A stretch of DNA of 39,098 bases from Loktanella salsilacus (GTDB taxonomy: Bacteria; Pseudomonadota; Alphaproteobacteria; Rhodobacterales; Rhodobacteraceae). Where the stretch lies: NCBI RefSeq assembly GCF_900114485.1, contig NZ_FOTF01000028.1, positions 1-39,098 of the forward strand. Direction: 5' to 3'. The notes beneath the pieces were generated by a model. That model was not told the origin of the DNA, did no database searches, and worked only from the letters and a program-made list of their open reading frames with translations. Each line of letters starts with the position of its first letter. Position 1 is the first letter of the stretch. Positions 21,891 through 30,054 of this stretch are shown one piece after another. Position numbers and translations under genes: made by a program.

Positions 21891-22547
21891 TCATATCGCC
21901 ATAAACAGCGATATGGCACCGACAAGAATTAGGCTCAGCGCCCAGACCAGGTCTAAATTGAACCAACTTCGGGACAGAAACTTCAGTCCGAACCAGCGGT
22001 AGACACCAAAGGCCATCAGGCCGCCGGAGAGTGTCATCGCCAAGGTATGAACCAATGCGACACCCACTGCGATCGCGGCAGTGCTGGTCATCAGGGCTTG
22101 GGCGGCGGCGTGTCCGGCATCGGTGTCGACTGTCCGGCAGATGCCTAGGTAGATCGGCACCAACATCAGGCCTGCACCATGGGCCATGGCCGCAAGAAAC
22201 GACCACAGCGCCAGCCGGGACGGCGGCACGCGGGCCAGAAAACGCGGATGGCGGCGGTTGAAGAACAGCCAGACGCCAAGCCCGATCACCAGACAGGCTG
22301 CCGCAATTTGGATTTCGTGCTGCCATTGCGCCACGAATAGCAAGGCTGTGAACGGAAACAGGATCGCCCCCATCGCCAGCAGATGCCCAGCGGCCAGGGC
22401 ACCGACCGCCTTGAAAAGGCTGCTCTGCGATCTGTCCATCAGGGCGGCCGATACGGCCAGTGGCCACCCCATGCCGGGATTGACGCCGTGATAGATGCCC
22501 GAGGCCACAACGGCCCACCAAAGGGCCGCTGCCGTCGTCATATCCAT
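21891..22547 (-). CDS. Polytopic membrane protein of unknown function
   Basis: A 218-residue protein with about six membrane spans. Two conserved-looking His-Gly motifs stand out: GIYHGVNPGMGWPLAVSAAL in the first span (residues 17-36) and SFLAAMAHGAGLMLVP in the middle. Similar proteins are annotated only as hypothetical; the pattern recalls transporter-like families with intramembrane His, such as metal or anion exporters, but I cannot assign one. It starts 6 bp after the stop of the SBP56 gene with AAGG as SD, so it should work with that protein. A longer frame on the same strand (to 21718) is a shadow. Confidence 0.75.
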   Translation of the reverse strand: MDMTTAAALWWAVVASGIYHGVNPGMGWPLAVSAALMDRSQSSLFKAVGALAAGHLLAMGAILFPFTALLFVAQWQHEIQIAAACLVIGLGVWLFFNRRHPRFLARVPPSRLALWSFLAAMAHGAGLMLVPIYLGICRTVDTDAGHAAAQALMTSTAAIAVGVALVHTLAMTLSGGLMAFGVYRWFGLKFLSRSWFNLDLVWALSLILVGAISLFMAI

Positions 22548-22553
22548 AACGCC

Positions 22554-23954
22554 TTACACCGACGGATAGCAGAAACTATCGGTCGAGCAGTCGCCACCCT
22601 CGAGCCGGATTTGGTGGCTGCGATAGCCTTGCGGGAATTCAACGAAGAAATCCTCGGCCAAGGTCAGACCGCCATCTTCGCCGACATGGGCCATCACCAT
22701 CTGCCCGCCCTCATCATCGGGATAGAACTGATCGTCCCACGTGGAATAGAGCGAGTTGGTCCAGTAGACACGCTTTCCGTCCCGGCTGATCTCGACCATT
22801 TGGGGCGCGTAGGCAAAAGTCTTGCCGTTGGGATGCTTCGTCCCACGCGCGATCCCGCCCAATTCAACCTTGCCGGTCAGTTTGGGGTTCATCGGGTCGG
22901 TGACATCATATTGATGCATCTCGCCCAAGCCCCAGCAGGCCACGTAGAGATATTTGTCATCAAGACTGAGGTCGATGTCGGTGACCAGCGGCGGCACCGC
23001 CTCGAACCCTTTTAGGAGCGGCGGCAGATTTTCCGCCTTTTCCGGGCGCGGATCGATAGTGATGGTTTTCTTTGCCTCGAACGTGCCGTCGTCCTTTTGC
23101 CACCACGTAAAGATCGCGCCTTGTAGGTTCGTGGTGTCGATCACCACGCCGCAAAAGCCGTAATCTTTTGACGGGTCGTGCGCGGGGCGGATTTCCAACG
23201 CCATTTGGTAATTTTCGCCCAGATCAATGGTCTGGACGTTCTTGCGCTGCCGCAGGTTCCAGAAATGGATCGAATGCCCGTATTTGTTGGCCAGAAGGTC
23301 CTCGGCGACGATGCCGTTCTCGAACTGCGGCGGCAGACCCCATTCGGAACTGATCATATAGTCGCGCGGCAGATTCCACCAAAAATCATAGTGCTTGTCT
23401 TGGCTGCCGCGGTCCATTTCGTAGCGACCCAGAATCTCGAAGGTTTCGCAATCCATGATAAAGATACCTGGCGGGCCGTCGGTGCCATCTACGCCACCGC
23501 CGCCCAGCGTCGAGACGTAGATGCCTTCGGGGCCGCAATGGATCGTGTGGGGGCGCGAATAGCCGGTCTTTGCAAAGACCTCCTCTGGTTCGATAATCTT
23601 GTGGATCTTCGCCTTCAACGGCTCTTTCACGTCGATGATGTAGATCCGCGACGACCGGATGCCGGGGATGATCAGGTAGCGGCGTTCCAGAAAGGCATGG
23701 CCGGACAGGGGTGACAGGGACGACGAACAGGCGTTCCAGCCGAAATGGTGAAACTCGTCGCCGGTATTGGGCATGATCACCTGATGGACGATCTGGCCGT
23801 AGGTGTCGGATTTCGGGTTCACATCAACAACCGCCAGCCCGTCGGGGCGCGATCCGTCCGGGCTAAGCATCAGTGTGAAAGCCAGGGTTTCGGGCGGGGC
23901 CTCCATCGCAAGTTTCGGCGTCGCGTGAAATGTTGGATCTGGTCTCAGGTTCAT
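22554..23954 (-). CDS. SBP56/SELENBP1 family, methanethiol-oxidase-like
   Basis: A 466-residue beta-propeller protein close in length to human SELENBP1 (472). Shared landmarks: PMPNTGDEFHHFGWNACSS (the conserved HH..GWN.CSS), SSRIYIIDV, RPHTIHCGPEGIYVSTLGG, GYDFW-like HYDFWWNLPRDYMISSEWGLP, TDIDLSLDDKYLYVACW, MHQYDVTDPMNPKLTGKV, TNSLYSTWDDQFYPD, and the C-terminal GGDCSTDSF. Members oxidise methanethiol to formaldehyde, hydrogen peroxide and sulfide. I see no signal peptide, so this one is probably cytoplasmic, unlike the exported MtoX described in some methylotrophs. SD GGGAGG 9 nt before the chosen ATG at 23954. Its neighbours (DmdA-like methyltransferase, acyl-CoA ligase, crotonase) support a role in methylated sulfur metabolism. 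Confidence 0.88.
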   Translation of the reverse strand: MNLRPDPTFHATPKLAMEAPPETLAFTLMLSPDGSRPDGLAVVDVNPKSDTYGQIVHQVIMPNTGDEFHHFGWNACSSSLSPLSGHAFLERRYLIIPGIRSSRIYIIDVKEPLKAKIHKIIEPEEVFAKTGYSRPHTIHCGPEGIYVSTLGGGGVDGTDGPPGIFIMDCETFEILGRYEMDRGSQDKHYDFWWNLPRDYMISSEWGLPPQFENGIVAEDLLANKYGHSIHFWNLRQRKNVQTIDLGENYQMALEIRPAHDPSKDYGFCGVVIDTTNLQGAIFTWWQKDDGTFEAKKTITIDPRPEKAENLPPLLKGFEAVPPLVTDIDLSLDDKYLYVACWGLGEMHQYDVTDPMNPKLTGKVELGGIARGTKHPNGKTFAYAPQMVEISRDGKRVYWTNSLYSTWDDQFYPDDEGGQMVMAHVGEDGGLTLAEDFFVEFPQGYRSHQIRLEGGDCSTDSFCYPSV

Positions 23955-24023
23955 TGGTCGTTCCTCCCTTGAAAAAACGTCTATCTTCCTGCGCGATCTC
24001 CTCGATCTCACCCTATCCTGGAT

Positions 24024-25727
24024 TCAACCTGCGGGGTGTAATTTCTTAGCCGCGGTTTCGGATGTATCGGGCGAGAGACTTGGCGCGACCTTTGCGGCCA
24101 GCGCCCGCGCTTGTTCGCGCAAAACGAATTTCTGAATCTTACCCGTTGTGGTGCGCGGGATCGGCATGAAAACGATACGCCCGGGCACCTTATATCCCGC
24201 CAGTTGCATCCGGCACCAATCCCGAAGCTGATCCGCGTTCGGTTCGGCATCGGCACAAAGCTCGACGAATGCGCAGGGTGTTTCGCCCCATCGGTCGTGC
24301 GGCATGGCGACGACGGCCACAACGGCCACGTCAGGGTGACGATAAAGCACCTCTTCGACCTCGATCGAGGAGATGTTTTCGCCGCCAGAGATAATGATGT
24401 CCTTGGACCGGTCCTTGAGCTGGATATAGCCGTCGGGGTGCATCACGCCGAGGTCGCCTGAATGGAACCAGCCACCGGCAAACGCTTCCTGCGTGGCTTG
24501 CGGATTGCGGAAATAGCCTTTCATTACGACGTTACCGCGAAACATGACCTCTCCCATGGTCTGACCGTCGCGCGGCACCGGCGTCATCGTTTCGGGGTCC
24601 ATCACGTCCAGTTGTTCCAGCGCCAGATAGCGGACACCTTGCCGGGATTTCAGCCGCGCCTGCTGAGCAGGCGGCAGGTTGGTCCAGCTGTCGTGCCAGT
24701 CATTCACGACCGCGGGACCATAGGTTTCGGTCAATCCATACAGATGAACGACATCGAAGCCCGCCGTCTTCATATCGGCCAGCAGTTTTTCTGGGGGTGG
24801 TGCAGCGGCGGTGAAGAACTGCACGTTGCGGTCGATGTCGCGTTTGACCGCCGCAGGGGCTGCGATCATAAGCGACATGACAATCGGCGCTCCGCACAGG
24901 TGGGTCACGCCCTCATTGGCCAGCGCCGACCAGATTGGTTCAGCCCTGACCTGCCGCAAGCAGACATGGGTCCCGATGATGGCGGACAGCGTCCAAGGAA
25001 AGCACCAGCCGTTGCAGTGGAACATCGGCAGGGTCCACAAATAGACCGCATGTTTCGGCATCGAAGCCGTCAGCGCGTTCCCCTGCGCCAACAAGTAGGC
25101 CCCGCGATGATGCGACACGACCCCCTTTGGATCGCCCGTCGTGCCAGAGGTGTAGTTGATTGCAATCGCGTCCCACTCATCATCCGGCATCAGCCACGGA
25201 AAATCTGGCGCACCCCCGGACAAAAAGTTTTCGTAGTCCATCGCGTCGACAGCGACCGTCTGGTCCGTAAACTCCGGGTCGTCATATTGGATCAGCACGG
25301 GTTTGACCGTCGCCAGTGCGAGTGCGTCCTGCATGAGGGACATGAACTCCCGATCCACGATAACGAGCTTTGACCCGGCGTGATCAAGCTGGAACGCGAT
25401 GATCGCCGCATCCAGCCGGGTGTTGATTGAATGCAGGACCGCGCCGCACATCGGCACACCGTAGTGGCATTCCAACATCGCGGGCGTATTCGCCAGTAAA
25501 GCGGACACCGTATCGCTGCGCCCGATCCCGGCCTGCGTCAGCGCTGATGCTAACTGTCGCGACCGGCGATAGAAATCGGCGTAGCTGCGCCGCAGCACAC
25601 CATGCACAATGGCCGTATGATCTGGAAAGACGCTGGCCGCGCGTTCCAGAAATGTCATCGGTGTCAGGGGCTGATAGTTCGCCGGATTGCGATCCAGTCC
25701 GGTGTCGTAGGGGTTCGCGTTCTTCAT
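24024..25727 (-). CDS. Acyl-CoA synthetase, AMP-binding
   Basis: A 567-residue adenylate-forming ligase that should activate a carboxylic acid as its CoA thioester. Motifs in order: P-loop INYTSGTTGDPKGVVSHHRG (near 190), LPMFHCNGWCFPW, VHLYGLTETYGPA (A5), GGWFHSGDLGVMHPDGYIQLKDRSKDIIISGGENISSIEVEEVL (A7-A8), and PRTTTGKIQKFVLR (catalytic Lys, A10). It belongs to the AAE-type group with the N-terminal MTFLERAASVFPDHTAIVHG, not to the group of characterised DmdB enzymes, so use of methylmercaptopropionate is only a contextual guess. Start ATG at 25727, one base after the crotonase stop; an upstream frame is a shadow. Confidence 0.9.
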   Translation of the reverse strand: MKNANPYDTGLDRNPANYQPLTPMTFLERAASVFPDHTAIVHGVLRRSYADFYRRSRQLASALTQAGIGRSDTVSALLANTPAMLECHYGVPMCGAVLHSINTRLDAAIIAFQLDHAGSKLVIVDREFMSLMQDALALATVKPVLIQYDDPEFTDQTVAVDAMDYENFLSGGAPDFPWLMPDDEWDAIAINYTSGTTGDPKGVVSHHRGAYLLAQGNALTASMPKHAVYLWTLPMFHCNGWCFPWTLSAIIGTHVCLRQVRAEPIWSALANEGVTHLCGAPIVMSLMIAAPAAVKRDIDRNVQFFTAAAPPPEKLLADMKTAGFDVVHLYGLTETYGPAVVNDWHDSWTNLPPAQQARLKSRQGVRYLALEQLDVMDPETMTPVPRDGQTMGEVMFRGNVVMKGYFRNPQATQEAFAGGWFHSGDLGVMHPDGYIQLKDRSKDIIISGGENISSIEVEEVLYRHPDVAVVAVVAMPHDRWGETPCAFVELCADAEPNADQLRDWCRMQLAGYKVPGRIVFMPIPRTTTGKIQKFVLREQARALAAKVAPSLSPDTSETAAKKLHPAG

Positions 25728-25728
25728 C

Positions 25729-26529
25729 TTAGGCATCCAGCCAAACGGGGGGCCGTTTCGCGATGAAGGCTCCGATGCCTTCTTCTGCGTCACGGGCCAG
25801 CATGTTGTCGACCATGACCTGCGTGGCGTAGTCATAGGCCTCTGACAGGGTCATGTCGCGCTGAGCGTAGAATGCGCCCTTGCCGGTCGCCAGCGTCATG
25901 CTGGATTTCGACGCGATCTTGCGTGCCAGTTCCATCACGGCGTCCCGCAGATCCTCGACTGCGGCGGTCCTGTTGATCAGTCCCATTTCTGCCGCGCGGT
26001 CCGCCGGGATCATGTCGCCTGTCAGCAGCATCTCCATCGCGTGTTTGCTGCCCACATTGCGGGACAGGGCGACCATGGGGGTCGAGCAGAACAGTCCGAT
26101 GTGAACACCGGGGGTGCTGAATGTTGCCGTCTGGGCCGCGATGGCAAGGTCGCAGCTTGCGACAAGCTGGCAGCCCGCGGCCGTGGCCACGCCGGTGACT
26201 TCCGCAATGACTGGTTTCGGGCAGGTGACGATGCCCTGCATCACGCCGGAGCACTGCGTCAGGACCTGCGCAAAATAGGCGCGCCCCCCGTCCGCACCCG
26301 CGCGACCTGCTGTCATTTCCTTGAGGTCGTGGCCCGCACAGAAAGCAGGACCTTTCGCGGCAAGGATGATGATCCGGACCGCGGGGTCGGCCCCGGCCCG
26401 TGCAAAAGCACCCGCCAATTCTGCCAGCATCGCCTCTGATAGCGCGTTGCGCCGCCCGGGATCGTTCAGGGTCAAACGCAGGATGCCATCCACGTCCAAG
26501 TCGTGCGTCAGGATATCACCAGTCAACAT
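25729..26529 (-). CDS. Enoyl-CoA hydratase/isomerase family, ECHDC3-like
   Basis: A 266-residue crotonase-fold protein. The oxyanion-hole segments are present: GPAFCAGHDLKEM (about residue 59) and VTGVATAAGCQLVASCDLAIA (about 111). The ECHDC3-type phrases PGVHIGLFCSTPMVALSR, MEMLLTGDMI and DAEEGIGAFIAKRPPVW are also present. The two Glu residues that act as acid/base in true hydratases are not where they should be: the second falls in HIGLFCSTP. Hydration may thus not be its reaction; thioester hydrolysis or isomerisation are alternatives. It overlaps the OsmC gene by 7 bp and is followed by the acyl-CoA ligase after 1 bp, so ligase and crotonase form a unit. Confidence 0.88.
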   Translation of the reverse strand: MLTGDILTHDLDVDGILRLTLNDPGRRNALSEAMLAELAGAFARAGADPAVRIIILAAKGPAFCAGHDLKEMTAGRAGADGGRAYFAQVLTQCSGVMQGIVTCPKPVIAEVTGVATAAGCQLVASCDLAIAAQTATFSTPGVHIGLFCSTPMVALSRNVGSKHAMEMLLTGDMIPADRAAEMGLINRTAAVEDLRDAVMELARKIASKSSMTLATGKGAFYAQRDMTLSEAYDYATQVMVDNMLARDAEEGIGAFIAKRPPVWLDA

Positions 26530-27002
26530 GGCATCAGGTCCGTTTGGGCGGGGTGCAGGATATTGATTTCGACGCTGTCGGCCAAAGTGTTGGCGATGAA
26601 GCAGTAGCGGTGCGCGCGGTGCTGCATCTTTTCCAGCTCGGCATCCGACGGCGAAAATCCGGTGTCGAACCGCACGAGCGGGCGCAGATCAATCCGCGTC
26701 ACCGACATCTGACCCTGCGCATTTTTGCCAAGGTGTGCGACCGCATGATCGCTATAGCTCGCCACCGGCCATGCCGCCTTCGCCGCAAGGGCGAGAAAGG
26801 TCATCATGTGGCAACTGGACAGGGCCGAGGCAAGCGCCTGTTCCGGGTTGGTATTGGCCGGATCGCCGCCCCAATCGGGGGCAGCGTCCACTTGGATGTC
26901 GCAATCGCTGTTGAATTGCACCGTATGTGCATTGGAATACTTGCCGGTCAGCAGCGCGGGTTCCGCACGTTGCCAGTGTAACTGGATCGAAAGGTCGGAC
27001 AT
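26523..27002 (-). CDS. OsmC/Ohr-family thiol peroxidase-like protein
   Basis: A 159-residue OsmC-fold protein with the two conserved cysteines: C64 in ASALSSCHMMTFLALAA and C134 in AHRYCFIANTL, plus NPEQALASALSSCH typical of the family. These proteins reduce organic hydroperoxides using the Cys pair and a dithiol reductant. In this operon it could remove peroxide made by the SBP56/methanethiol-oxidase-like protein. Its end overlaps the start of the crotonase gene by 7 bp, and it starts 29 bp after the stop of the methyltransferase gene. Confidence 0.88.
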   Translation of the reverse strand: MSDLSIQLHWQRAEPALLTGKYSNAHTVQFNSDCDIQVDAAPDWGGDPANTNPEQALASALSSCHMMTFLALAAKAAWPVASYSDHAVAHLGKNAQGQMSVTRIDLRPLVRFDTGFSPSDAELEKMQHRAHRYCFIANTLADSVEINILHPAQTDLMPC

Positions 27003-27031
27003 GTGTCAGGTCTCTTGATTGGCCGGGACGC

Positions 27032-28171
27032 TTAGGCGGCGGCAAGTTTCTTCTTGGGGTCGTAGAACGGACGCTCGACCACGGTCGCGCGGACCAGCCC
27101 GGACGGGGTCATGATGTCCACTTCGGTCCCGATATTCGCGTGCGCAACCGCCACCATCGCCAGCGCGATGTTACGTTCAAGCCGCGGAGAGTAGACCGCC
27201 GACGTGACCTTGCCGATGTCCGTGCCATCTTTGCTGATCGGCCAGAAAGTAGTGTTCGGACCTTTCATCGGTGCGCCGTCGACGATCACGCCGACTTGGA
27301 TACGGCTTACGCCCTGATCGCGGATGCGGCGCAGCGCGGCCTTGCCGATGAACTCCGCCTCCATGTCGAGGTCCACAAGTCGGTCGAGCCCAAGTTCGTA
27401 AGGGTTCGTCTTGATGTCCGCGTCGGCATGGTAGGATAGCATCCCGCCCTCGATCCGGCGGATCGAGGAGGTGTGCCCCGGCTTCAGACCGAACGCCATG
27501 CCCGCCGCCATGATCCGTTCCCACAGTGCATCGCCATGGGTGCTGTCGCGCAGATATATCTCGTAACCCAGTTCGCTGGACCAGCCGGTGCGCGATACGA
27601 GGAGGGGGATGCCATCCAACTCAAGTTCGCGGTGCCAGTAGTATTTCAGATCGAGGATGCTGTCGCCGAACAGAGCCTGCATGATCTCGCCAGACCTTGG
27701 CCCTTGCAACTGCAACGGCGACACGTCCGGCTCGCCAATCGTGACGTCCAAGCCGGCATGCACGGCCACGCCTTGCGCCCACAGCAAGATGTCGCTGTCG
27801 GCCAGGGAAATCCAGAAATGGTTTTCGGCAAGACGCAGCAGGATCGGATCGTTGAGAATGCCCCCTTCCGCGTTCGTGATCAGGACATATTTGCACTGGC
27901 CGACGGCCATCTTTGATAGATCGCGCGGCGTCAGCATCTGGACAAAATGCGCCGCATCGGGGCCCGTGATCTCTACCTGACGCTCTACCGCCACGTCGCA
28001 CAGGATCGCATCGTTGACGAGGGTCCAGAAATTCTGTTCCGGATCACCGAAATCGCGGGGGATATACATGTGGTTGTAGACGGAAAATCCCTTTGCACCC
28101 CAACGCACAGTTGCATCGAAATAGGGTGATTTGCGGATCTGTGTGCCAAAGCCGAAGTCGTCTGCGTGCAT
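27032..28171 (-). CDS. GcvT-fold methyltransferase, DmdA-like
   Basis: A 379-residue tetrahydrofolate-dependent methyl- or aminomethyltransferase fold. Phrases resemble DMSP demethylase DmdA throughout: GAKGFSVYNHMYIPRDFGD, ILCDVAVERQVEITGPDA, MLTPRDLSKMAVGQCKYV, GGILNDPILLRLAENHFWISLADSDILLWAQG, EPDVSPLQLQGPRSGEIM, and SRTGWSSELGYEIY. The C-terminal GcvT_C domain ends in a KKKLAAA tail. DmdA moves a methyl group from DMSP to THF, leaving methylmercaptopropionate. Other THF demethylases of this family act on glycine-betaine derivatives, so the substrate is not certain. Start ATG at 28171 with GGGGGAACAAG upstream. It is preceded by a perfect palindrome and the Lrp gene. Confidence 0.8.
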   Translation of the reverse strand: MHADDFGFGTQIRKSPYFDATVRWGAKGFSVYNHMYIPRDFGDPEQNFWTLVNDAILCDVAVERQVEITGPDAAHFVQMLTPRDLSKMAVGQCKYVLITNAEGGILNDPILLRLAENHFWISLADSDILLWAQGVAVHAGLDVTIGEPDVSPLQLQGPRSGEIMQALFGDSILDLKYYWHRELELDGIPLLVSRTGWSSELGYEIYLRDSTHGDALWERIMAAGMAFGLKPGHTSSIRRIEGGMLSYHADADIKTNPYELGLDRLVDLDMEAEFIGKAALRRIRDQGVSRIQVGVIVDGAPMKGPNTTFWPISKDGTDIGKVTSAVYSPRLERNIALAMVAVAHANIGTEVDIMTPSGLVRATVVERPFYDPKKKLAAA

Positions 28172-28255
28172 CTTGTTCCCCCTCATGCGTCACCGGTCGG
28201 ATAGGCCGGGATCGATTGAACCTGAGCGACTTTAGGTCCGAGCGATGCTCATGTT

Positions 28256-28284
28256 CGGTCTGAAAATGCGGCATTTTCAGACCG
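28256..28284. promoter_or_regulatory. Perfect 29-bp palindrome, operator candidate
   Basis: CGGTCTGAAAATGC (28256-28269), a single central G, and GCATTTTCAGACCG (28271-28284) are exact reverse complements over 14 bp. It lies about 85 bp before the methyltransferase start and about 48 bp after the Lrp gene. With a one-base centre it cannot form a normal RNA hairpin, and no T-run follows, so it is better read as a DNA operator, presumably for the adjacent Lrp/AsnC-family regulator. Confidence 0.75.
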
Positions 28285-28331
28285 GACGGGCTCATTTAGG
28301 GGCAGAGTTGAGACCAATCAGTCTGCCCAGG

Positions 28332-28823
28332 TCAGCTGATGTTTTTCACCGCCAGTTTGGCAAGGTTGGGGCGATTTGCCTTAACAATGCGAGTCGCGAT
28401 GTAAGTCATGTATCGATCCACACCCAGCTCTGCTTCCAGCATCGCCTGCATCAGGGCCTGAAACGACATGAGATTGGAAGTGACAGCCTTCAGCACGTAA
28501 TCCATCCCGCCGCCTGTAGCGATGCATTCCGTGATCTCTTCCCGGTCCATGACAAAGGCTTCAAATCTGTCAAAGTCGGCCTTGCGATGATGGGTCAGCG
28601 ATACGGTGACCATCACCTGTGTCACATCACAGATCCGGTCTATTGCGATGTCACCGTGATAGCCTCGGATCAGACCAGCCGCCTTAAGGCGATCCAGTCG
28701 GGCCCAGCACGGCGTTGCGGAAATGTTGGCAATCTCAGCAAGCTTGGCCTTACTGAGTTGCCCATGCTGCTGAACCGCGCAGAGGATGCGAATGTCGGTC
28801 GCGTCGAGGCCAATCCTTTTCAT
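28332..28823 (-). CDS. Lrp/AsnC-family transcription regulator
   Basis: A 163-residue regulator. The N-terminal HTH reads LDATDIRILCAVQQHGQLSKAKLAEIANISATPCWARLDRLKAAGLIRGY (about residues 6-55), where the usual S..C..R recognition helix is ATPCWARLDRL. The C-terminal RAM domain (VMVTVSLTHHRKADFDRFEAFVMDREEITECIATGGGMDYVLKAV) should bind an amino acid or related small effector and drive octamer formation. I chose ATG 28823 as usual for the family, although the SD is weak; ATGs further upstream are possible. It is the first gene in the leftward cluster and the likely controller of it through the palindrome at 28256-28284. Confidence 0.9.
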   Translation of the reverse strand: MKRIGLDATDIRILCAVQQHGQLSKAKLAEIANISATPCWARLDRLKAAGLIRGYHGDIAIDRICDVTQVMVTVSLTHHRKADFDRFEAFVMDREEITECIATGGGMDYVLKAVTSNLMSFQALMQAMLEAELGVDRYMTYIATRIVKANRPNLAKLAVKNIS

Positions 28824-29204
28824 CCGTCGGCACCCACATTGCATCAAGGTCATGGCGGCAACACACCGCACGTTTTGACAAAGCTAACGCGCGAATCTCG
28901 GCGTGACAGTTGAATTTGCGACGGGTTCTCCTTTGCCAGCGGCAAAGGACGGATTTATCCGGGTCCACCAGGGATCAGAATGCGCAGCGAAGGGCTTTTG
29001 GGCGCTAGGCACGAACTTCATTTTTGGTATCTAAGCATGCATCGGTTGCTTGAACTCGCGTCGTAGCTTTGCCGGCAGAACGACGTTTTAGCTTAGCAAA
29101 TGCTGCGCGATGCATAGATGTCTGCAATGACGAGCCGCGCGGCAGCATCTTTAGGAGGCGGTGAATGGTCGGTTTAGGCCGTCCATGCCCAACGGGCCAG
29201 ACGC
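28824..29204. other. Noncoding stretch between regulator and recombinase relic
   Basis: About 380 bases with no supportable gene. Text such as GAATGCGCAGCGAAGGGCTT (28978-28997) and AACTCGCGTCGTAGCTTTGCC (near 29054) looks like decayed relic sequence. The regulator promoter is probably in the left part. Confidence 0.4.
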
Positions 29205-29734
29205 CTAGATTTCGATAGCTTCGGATATTGCCAGTGCATCTTCAGGTTCGACATCCAGGTATCTGACAATGCTGTCCAATTTTGTGTGCCTAGCAGAAGC
29301 TGAACAGCACGCACGATCCTTGCATACTGGCGCGTTGATGTGTGGAGCCACTCGTGGAAGCGGCCGGGCCAAAGGTATTCGGACCCGGCCGTCAGTGAAT
29401 ATGTCATCCACTTCATGACGGAAGTGCGGGTGCCTTCGGAAATCTCAAACCGGACCGGTTTTTGCGTTTTGCTTTTAAGGACGGACCCTCGTTCCTTGAT
29501 CTGACCGTACGCCATGACATTAACGATTTTCATGCGGACAAGATCACAGCCGCGTAGTTTGTTGGCGATCGCCATGTTGAACAGAGCGAGGTCGCGATGG
29601 TTTTGGGCCAACTCTAGCCGAAGGCGGATCGCCCAGACTTGTTTGGGTTTCAGAGGTCGCTTTTGACCGACGATGCGGACTTTGTTCCAAGCGGGCCGAA
29701 ACGCACAAATGGTTGGTAGGTTCGGTGTTTGCAT
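29205..29734 (-). pseudogene. Tyrosine recombinase relic, internal deletion and frameshift
   Basis: The N-terminal part (MQTPNLPTICAFRPAWNKVRIVGQKRPLKPKQVWAIRLRLEL, KLRGCDLVRMKI with the first catalytic Arg, GSEYLWPGRFHEWLHTSTRQYARIV) follows a small phage-integrase-like family of about 210 residues that is common in alphaproteobacteria. After ARIV (about 29315) the text jumps to RAVQLLLG, so roughly 35 residues that should hold the HxxR catalytic motif are missing. A one-base loss near 29290 then shifts the frame; the tail HTKLDSIVRYLDVEPEDALAISEAIEI, with the Tyr, continues in another frame to 29205. The product cannot be active. Confidence 0.85.
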
Positions 29735-30054
29735 GAGGGATCGACCGATCCACCATACCCTTCCACAGCGACAACCCGACGTTGACGCCGCATCATATCA
29801 TGAGATGCTGCGGCGCATCCGATGTCCGCTCCGAGCCCATTTTGACCGATCCTGAGGCTTGCATGAATGGGCGCTCAGGTGAACGGTCGACTCATTTGAG
29901 GTTGCCGTTCATGAAATTACACACGCAATACTTTACCTAGTTCACGAACATCAGACAGAACTCATCGGAACACATGATGCCCTTCCTCATGCTATTTAAT
30001 TGAGGCGTAGAGCAAAGAAAACTTGAGCCCATGGCTTGCCGAGATATTAACGTC
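29735..30054. other. Noncoding stretch upstream of the recombinase relic
   Basis: No gene can be supported in these 320 bases. Partial dyad GCCGCA...TGCGGC near 29787-29814 has a long loop and is probably incidental. The 3' end of the GGDEF-EAL gene lies at its right edge without an obvious terminator. Confidence 0.4.

Noticed and set aside
21718-22521. 267-codon minus-strand frame beside the membrane-protein gene
   Set aside because: Different register of the same DNA; Arg/Cys-rich and without SD, while the other frame has clear membrane spans and is coupled to the SBP56 gene.
28256-28284. Palindrome as transcription terminator of the Lrp gene
   Set aside because: The centre is one base, so the RNA stem could form only by opening several pairs, and no T-run follows on the minus strand.
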